A DNA stretch of 64,000 nt from Eublepharis macularius (Eukaryota > Chordata > Lepidosauria > Squamata > Eublepharidae): NCBI RefSeq assembly GCF_028583425.1, contig NC_072790.1, positions 62,582,052 to 62,646,051 of the forward strand, given 5' to 3'. Both the position numbers and the translations under genes were made by a program. The notes below the pieces were generated by a model. It was not told the DNA's origin. It ran no database searches and worked only from the letters and a program-made list of their open reading frames with translations. Positions 58,031-64,000 of the stretch are shown here, one piece after another (positions within the stretch are counted from its first letter, which is position 1; each line of letters starts with the position of its first letter).

Positions 58031-59587
58031 GTTCCCAAACCATATTGTAAAACTAGCCACACCATTGGTCTTTAACCCATAGTTTAGAGCCCTCAGATTG
58101 CGGAGTTCAACCTTCTAGATCATGAGCCTCTGTTCATATTTCAAGTTTGATTGTGAATTGTAATTGTGTGACAGTTAATGGTTAATGGGTAACAATAAAT
58201 AAGGAACGATTTTATATCATGACCAACACAAGGTATCTGGACTCAGTTACAGTCAGAGCAGAGTGCAATCCTTTTTCACATTATTTTTGTCGATTGTGTG
58301 TTACTCTAGTACAGTGATATGCAGTGGGTCAGAAGCCACCCCACTGAATAAGCCCACTGTGCAGCACACCCCACTGGTGGCTTTTTTGAACATCATTCCC
58401 CAATGTGGCACCTGCGTCATTTTCCAAAAAAGTGAGGGGAAGGCTGTTGCCCTGAGGGGCTTGTGGTTGCCAGGTGGTTCCCACTTGGAAACGGCTATTG
58501 CTGGAGGAAATGGAAAGCTGTGGGCCTCCTTGCAGTGCAGGCCTCATGCTATGGATGTTAATAAATGTGGCTCTTTTGGTTGATGGTAACTATGAATGTG
58601 TCCCTCTGCAAGCTGCAGAGAGTATTACCACATATGCACAAAATGATACAATGGCTGAATGTATCAACTAAGTGTAGATCAGTCACTTACTCACTACTTT
58701 TAACCACCTTCATGCTCATCATCATCATCAGAGTAAGTTTAGTAGCTTTTCAAATGGCACAGAATTGTTTAATGATGAAACTGACAGTGAAATTACATAG
58801 ATTTCCATGATTGCAAGTTGGGGAATGGTTTTTCACTGCACTCCCCCAGGGGTCTTCAGATTCCCCATAAATAATTTCTGGTAGTCCCCCATCCTCCAGG
58901 AGCAGTATTCCAGGGTATGTTTTAGGTTGCTGCTTAAGGGAGGAATCAGTGAACACCCTGCCTTGTGCCCACAAGAATCTAGGCTGGATTCAGACCATAT
59001 CTACAAGGTTCCCAAAACTTCTGCACTATCGCATCCAAGATCAGTTCATGTATTAGCTGTAGGAATAGCCTTGCTTTCATGTTGGGGTTTATTGGTGTCC
59101 CTTTGCTGTCAAAAAAATCATTGTAAAGTCATGCCATCTTTATATTAAACTTGCTTGCTGGTATATAAAATTATACTTGCTTCTTGATATCCTTGCTCTT
59201 TAAATATGTCAGCTTGGAAGCAAGTTCTGCTGAAATCACTAAGACTGGTGGGCAAATAAAAGTGTTTAGGATCCGTTGTAGGATTTAGCCCTGTTGCCAG
59301 AAAGCAGATGTTACAAGTTCTGTTTTGTGGCCTTGGTGAACAGATGTCTCATGGTTCCTGTCTCTGGGCAGGCCTGAATGAAGCTAGTGGGACCTTGAGG
59401 TCAAAGACATCCTGTTATCTTGAGTAGTTCTGTGCTTCAAGTGGTTTTTCATCCCTTCCTCTCATTCATGAATTAAATCCGTTTTTTCAGTCTTTTTAAA
59501 ATTTATGTTGAAACTTTGTATCTTTCCACTGATAGAAAAGCAAAACTCTTCACTTTGTTTAAATTGGGTAGGATAAATACTTACTTT

Positions 59588-59872
59588 CAGGGCTTTTTTT
59601 CTGGGAAAAGAGGTGGTGGAACTCAGTGGTGGAACTCAGGACTGCACAATGATGTCAGTTTGGATCAGCTGAAATGGGGGGGGGTTAAAGTTTAAATTGC
59701 CCTTGGTGAAAATGGTCACATGGCCGGTGGCCCCACCCCCTGATCTCTAGACAGAGGGGAGTTTAGATTGCCCTCTGTCTGGAGATCAGGAGGCGGGGCC
59801 ACTGGCCATGTGACCATTTTTAAGAGGTGCCGGAACTCCGTTCCACCCCGTTCCTGCTGAAAAAAAGCCCTG
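59588..59872. mobile_element. Non-autonomous hAT MITE
   Basis: TIRs CAGGGCTTTTTTTC(T/A)GC-like: left CAGGGCTTTTTTTCTGGG, right (reverse complement) CAGGGCTTTTTTTCAGCA. Flanking 8-mers are CTTACTTT (59580-59587) and CTTACTTG (59873-59880), 7/8. An internal inverted pair around 59700-59820 ('atggtcacatggccggtggccccacc' / 'ggcggggccactggccatgtgaccat') gives it a strong foldback. 285 bp, non-coding. Confidence 0.88.
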
Positions 59873-60539
59873 CTTACTTGTAAATTTTGTTAATGTGTAA
59901 ATGTTTGTATTTCTCCTATACCGGCTAGTTGAATGGGGTGGATGAGAAAGACCATTGCAAATTGTTTTTTACTTATATAAAGCGGCTTGAAGGTTGATAT
60001 ATTTTTTTTATTATGCAAGTTCTGGATTTGTCTGGATAACTTCATTATTTCCACAGGTCAGTTTGAGGCAGCCATAGTTAGGTTTCCATCTTTAAAAATG
60101 TGGTTTCAAGAGTTATTAGTCAGTTTGATACACGTCACTGGGAAGAAATATGATTCTTATAGGAACATATTGGTCATTTTTTTATACAAGAGAATGAAAA
60201 TCTTTAAATGATTGACTATTTTCTTTTAAAAGTACATCTGTAAAATAGCCCAGCTTATTCGTCCATCCCTTAGGCAGAGGTGAACCCTTATTATTATATA
60301 TGGTCATGCTAGCTTCAGTGGAGGACCATGTGGTATCAAGGAGATCAAAAATAGCATTTGGACAAAAAAGAGAGCGTGGTATTACAACTTTCATTTTCTT
60401 TAAATTTGCAGTGAAGTAGAACTTACTAAATTTTCAGTCTTGAGAATTTGTTTCATTAAATTGTTGAACTCTAGTTTTAAATTTCTTCCTTAACCCCTCT
60501 GTGAATAAATGTGCTAATGAGGTACCTTTTCTCTCCTAG

Positions 60540-60609
60540 ATAATTCTCTACGGTGATTTGCCAAAAACAAAAGAGAATGTAGTGTATATATCAAATCATC
60601 AGTGTACAG
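60540..60609 (+). CDS. AGPAT5: AGPAT5 coding exon 2
   Basis: 70 nt between CCTAG and GTCAGT. Reads I-I-L-Y-G-D-L-P-K-T-K-E-N-V-V-Y-I-S-N-H-Q-C-T plus one base (phase 1). It supplies the start of acyltransferase motif I: Asn92-His93-Gln-Cys-Thr, completed by Val-Asp98 in the next exon, giving the catalytic H-x4-D. Cys95 stands where human AGPAT5 has Ser; this is a non-catalytic position within the motif. Confidence 0.96.
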
Positions 60610-61154
60610 GTCAGTATATCCCATCCTTGGGCACAGAAGATTTTTTTCTATAGAAAATATGACTGTGCGTGCTGAAATACCCCAGATTTAACTTGAAATC
60701 CAGATCTCTATAAAGTATTACATTATTCACTACAACACAGAAAGTAAATTCCCTGTATGATGAGGCTTCAAAGCTTGTTTTCAAAAGTGTCCCTACTTGG
60801 CTGACAAACTGCTTCAAAACTTGGTGGAAACTTTATTTCAAAAACTTCATTTCAAAGAAAATAAAGAGCTCTTTTTTGAGGTAGCAACAATGAGAATCCT
60901 CATTGTGCACACACAAACTATTGCCTCTGCCTAATATACGTTTATGGATCAGGGCCCAAGCTTTCTATTTGTAAGAAGCCTTTCATGTTTATTATCACTC
61001 ACTGAACTTGAGCTTATTCATTCTCTTGTTTTGAATTTGGTTTAGTGATTTGCATCAATTGGAGTGCTTCTGTGGTTCTTTTAAAAAGTGCAGAGTAATA
61101 TCCTGTTATAACTTGTTTTTTTCAAAATGCATTCCATAGTATAAAAGTGACTTG

Positions 61155-61260
61155 TTACACTAAGATGTGTTAGAGCAAGATTCAGGTTCAGTAGCATCTT
61201 AAAAGACCAGCTAGATTTCCAGGGTATGAGCTTTCGAGAGTCAGAGCTCCCTTTGGTAGT
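61155..61260. repeat. Fragment of a common reptile repeat
   Basis: 'agcaagattcaggttcagtagcatcttaaaagaccagctagatttccagggtatgagctttcgagagtcagagctccctttgg'. The inverted counterpart 'aagcttataccctggaaatctagtttatctttaag' is at 62455-62490. Confidence 0.55.
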
Positions 61261-61424
61261 TATGAGGAGTGGGAAAAGGAAGGGGTCCTTATAATCCAGT
61301 CACAGGATTGGAGGGGTATTGTAAATCAGAGTGTCAGGAAGCTAGCTAAAATACATGTTGTAGTTAGCTTGATAGAGCCTGGGTATGAAATCCAGAATAT
61401 TAGCATCTATAAGCTCATACCCAG

Positions 61425-62460
61425 GACTCTGTGGCGCACAGTGGTAAGCTGCAGTACTGCAGCCCAAGCTCTGTTCACAACTAGGGGTGTGCGGTTCGGA
61501 AATCCGATTTGGGAAAAATTCCTGAATCGGACCCGATCCGTAAAGATTCGGGATTTCCGAATTGGGGCCAGCATGAAATCCCGAATCAAAGCTTTCTGAA
61601 GCATTCAGAATGCCTCGGAAAGCTTCAGGGCTTAGTTTAAAGGGCCCCGCCACTGCTTGCAAGCAGTGGTGGGGCCCTTTAAATACCATCCAAGCAGCCC
61701 CCACCCCACTTACCTTGGCCCCGTGGTCAGCGGTGGCTCCAGCCCTCTCTGCTGCCCGCGGGGATGTGGAGGGGTGGAGGAGGCGGTTCGGCAGGAGGTG
61801 GTGTGACGGCAGAGGAGCCAGCTGGCTCCAGGCCGCTGCCACATGATGCTGCCGCCACCGCCACCACCACAGCCGCCACTGGGCACCACCGCCACTGCTG
61901 CGGTGGCCACTGCAGCAGTGGCCCACTGCCGCTCAGCTGATCCCCCTCTCCCTCCAGTGCAAGGTAAGTGGGTGGGGGGTAGAGGGGTTGCCCCGGGAGA
62001 GTGGAGGTGGAGGGGTTGCCCCGAGGGGGGGGGAGTCGCTTCAGTATGCTCTGAATATTTACGGAGCATACCGAAGCGAGTAAAATACCCTAATTCCGAA
62101 GCAGCTTGCCACTTGGGAATTATGGTATTCCCAAAATTTTCCCCTGCTTCGGATAAACCCGAAGCAGGAAACCTGAATTGACCTTGCCCTGCACACCCCT
62201 ACTCACAACCTGAGTTCAATCCTGGCAGAAGCTGGGTTCAAGTAAGCTGGCTCGTTGACTCAGCCTTCCATCTTTCTGAGGTTGGTAAAATGAATACCCA
62301 GTTTCCTGGGGGTAAAATATAGATGACTGGGAAGGCAATGGCAAACCACCCCGTAACAAAAAGTCTGCCAAGAAAACGTGATGTGATGTCTCCCTGTGAG
62401 TCAGTAATGACTCGGTGCTTGCACAGGGGACTGACTACTTTTACCTTTTTTTAAAAAGCT
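61425..62460 (+). mobile_element. Sauria-type SINE, split by a hAT insertion
   Basis: The tRNA-like head at 61425-61481 has an A box (TGGCGCACAGTGGTAAGC) and is interrupted; it resumes at 62202 with the B box GAGTTCAATCC (62213-62223). The body follows with 'tgactcagccttccatctttctgaggttggtaaaatga... actgggaaggcaatggcaaaccacc... aagaaaacgtgatgtgatg... gtcagtaatgactcggtgcttgcacaggggac'. It ends in TACTTTTACCTTTTTTT, the A/T-CCTTT tail diagnostic of Sauria SINEs. The strongest single clue to Squamata. Confidence 0.85.
61482..62201. mobile_element. Non-autonomous hAT element inside the SINE
   Basis: Perfect 11-bp TIR TAGGGGTGTGC at 61482-61492 and inverted at 62191-62201. Flanking 8-mers are TTCACAAC (61474-61481) and CTCACAAC (62202-62209), 7/8. 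The interior is GC-rich with GCC/CCG trinucleotide stretches near 61840-61930 and repeated 'ccgaatcgg'-like words. 720 bp, no transposase; GC-driven ORFs rejected. Confidence 0.9.
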
Positions 62461-62605
62461 TATACCCTGGAAATCTAGTTTATCTTTAAGAAAATTAGCA
62501 TCTGTAAGCTCATATTCTGGATATCTGGTTGATCTTTAAGATGCTACTGGACCCAAATCTTGCTCTTCTGTCTACAGACCAGCTTGGCTACCCACCTGAA
62601 GTTAA
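62455..62605. repeat. Fragment of a common reptile repeat
   Basis: 'ggttgatctttaagatgctactggacccaaatcttgctcttctgtctacagaccagcttggctacccacctgaa', the same terminus as seen at 12030-12080. Confidence 0.6.
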
Positions 62606-62931
62606 AATGTGTTGTGCTTCAGCTTGATTCTTCAAGGAGCTGGTATAGGAGTTAGTGTCGTGATAGGACTGGGGCCTGAATCATGAAGCTAGCTGAATCA
62701 CAAGCCAGTTCTTCTTCTCTCCAACTTATTCACAGAGTTGTGAGAATAAAATCCTGGGGCACAGGGGATATTGCCATGTATATTGCCATGATAACCTTAT
62801 GAAAAATGTACTATGATTGTTATATGGATTCCCTTCTGTTGATTGTAGGTTGAACTGTAGACCATACCTGTATGGTCTATAACCAAACAGGAATTGGGTA
62901 AAATTAGAATATTCGATATCATCCTCTTTAC

Positions 62932-63019
62932 AGTGTAATCCTATTCAAAAGTCCTCCAGTCTAAGGCCGTTAAAGTCAGTGAGCTTATAATAGAGAAAAT
63001 CTGCATAGGATTGCATTAT
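62932..63019. mobile_element. Decayed copy of the AGTGCAATCCTAAG MITE
   Basis: 'acagtgtaatcctattcaaaagtcctccagtctaaggccgttaaagtcagtgagctta... catagg attgcatta' follows the order of the intact copy at 36174. Confidence 0.6.
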
Positions 63020-63185
63020 TAATGTAATTGTGAGGGTAGCTTCCATTGCATTGCTGATATGTTCACAACCAGTACAAGATTTCACATTAAAAAATAATAT
63101 AGGCCTGTTACCTGTGCTAACGATAGTTTTGGAAGTATTTTAATGTTCGGTTATGTGCTTAAATATTTGTGCTTTGTCTTTGCAG

Positions 63186-63301
63186 TTGACTGGATTATAG
63201 CAGACATGTTGGCCATCAGGCAGAATGCTATTGGACACATTCGATATGTTTTGAAAGATGGGTTAAAATGGCTTCCTTTGTACGGGTGGTATTTTTATCA
63301 G
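63186..63301 (+). CDS. AGPAT5: AGPAT5 coding exon 3
   Basis: 116 nt between TTGCAG and GTAAAT, phase 1 to 0. With the preceding base it reads V-D-W-I-I-A-D-M-L-A-I-R-Q-N-A, then GHIRYVLKDGLKWLPLYGWY and F-Y-Q. This completes the H-x4-D acyltransferase motif I (Asp98) and contains the conserved K-W-L-P-x-Y-G block of the LPLAT family. The Trp in Y-G-W-Y replaces a Cys of the human protein. The glycerol-phosphate-binding motif (E-G-T-R) would be in the next exons, outside the window. Confidence 0.97.
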
Positions 63302-64000
63302 GTAAATTGTTAACCTATTCCCACATAGCACTTCAATTCTGAATATTTACCTGTGAGTAAATTCTAGTGATATTAGTGAAACCTATTTACAAATAAGGGT
63401 TTCAACAGTATAGTCAGTTTTCCTGGTAATAAAACTATGTGTATCACACAGCTGAAGTACTAGTAAGAGATTCTTCTGTCTTTGGCTGACCATATTTTCC
63501 CCTTATGATTTTAAGAGTATGTTTGTGCATCTTAGGGTGGTATAATCTTTTCAAAACCTGGTGTTTGTCACTGAATTTGATGTGGGATATTGTCTACAAA
63601 GAATAACATGTTCCTGTGTCCTGTTTATAGGACTATAAAAGCTTATAGCTAATGACGATAGAGAAATTCCTTGATATTTTAGTTCTGTAGGTTGTTTTAA
63701 TGCAAATAGAAAGGCATGTTTATGGGATACTAGCTCTGCTATAGCATGGCTACATAACGTTTTAGCAAAATTGGTGTGTCTTTCAAAAGAATAGCAAGCA
63801 AATAAGGCAGCAAATACCAGCAGAGGCTATAACTGTGCTTTGGTCTTTGTCACAGTGAAAATTAGATGAAAGATCAGTCCTTTTCCTATATGGACTGCTT
63901 GCTTAATGTATTCTTACATTCTTTCCCTTTTGGTCCTTTAGAATTTCATCCTAATAGGGTGTTGGCGTGATCTGTTTAGTTAAATACAGTAGTTGCAATT
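63302..64000 (+). other. AGPAT5 intron 3, partial
   Basis: Begins GTAAATTG and continues past the edge. No further exon seen. Confidence 0.8.

Larger units (their letters stand above)
56557..60539 (+). other. AGPAT5 intron 1
   Basis: 3983 bp, GTGACT to TCCTAG. Contains two MIR-like copies and one hAT MITE, listed separately; otherwise nothing recognised. Confidence 0.85.
60610..63185 (+). other. AGPAT5 intron 2
   Basis: 2576 bp, GTCAGT to TTGCAG. It carries a Sauria SINE split by a hAT element, pieces of another repeat at 61155-61260 and 62455-62605, and a small MITE at 62932. Confidence 0.85.

Noticed and set aside
1-64000. CRISPR arrays, bacterial operons, endogenous viral genes
   Set aside because: The window is vertebrate; no regularly spaced short repeats with unique spacers, no LTR pair and no retroviral or other viral protein motif was seen.

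Overview
The window is vertebrate nuclear DNA, almost certainly from a squamate reptile (a lizard, possibly a gecko). The pointers are a Sauria-type SINE ending in a TACCTTT tail, three SINEs with a 5S-rRNA-derived head, a CR1 end with its ATTCTATG octamer, many L2/CR1-clade LINE tails and several hAT MITEs, all in an AT-rich intron-rich background. Two host genes are present on the + strand. Positions 1-25613 carry the end of MCPH1 (microcephalin): about 24 kb of intron, an exon at 24056-24293 and the terminal exon at 25552-25613, which together encode the last BRCT domain. Positions 56338-63301 carry the first three coding exons of AGPAT5 (a lysophosphatidic acid acyltransferase family member), which starts in a CpG island and runs off the right edge. 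MCPH1 followed by AGPAT5 in the same orientation is the order I recall for human 8p23.1.

The 30.7 kb between the genes is mostly repeat. Its striking content is a complete PIF/Harbinger DNA transposon at 37074-45928 (8855 bp). It has perfect 19-bp terminal inverted repeats and a TTG target duplication on each side. It carries three genes that read through cleanly after splicing: a DDE transposase (minus strand, 2 exons, 432 codons of protein) and two different Myb/SANT-like (trihelix) proteins with C-terminal coiled coils, one on each strand and converging (4 exons, about 385 aa; 5 exons, about 315 aa). All intron positions in the two accessory genes are phase 1. A GC-rich minisatellite (219-237 bp unit, about four copies) fills an intron, and GCGCAATTGCGC-like palindromes lie near both ends. 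I infer that the transposase cuts and pastes the element and that one or both Myb-like proteins bind DNA and assist it, as in known two-gene Harbingers; the third gene is the unusual part.

The rest is a nested repeat landscape: five non-autonomous hAT elements (one inside a Sauria SINE, one inside an older MIR-like SINE, one hosting a palindromic MITE), several foldback MITEs (one with ends like the Harbinger's), a Penelope-like fragment with a possible hammerhead ribozyme core, and a pair of interlocked hairpins that looks like a template-switch scar. I saw no CRISPR array, no functional tRNA or rRNA gene, and no viral gene. Coordinates of old repeats are approximate; exon, TIR and TSD positions were read base by base.
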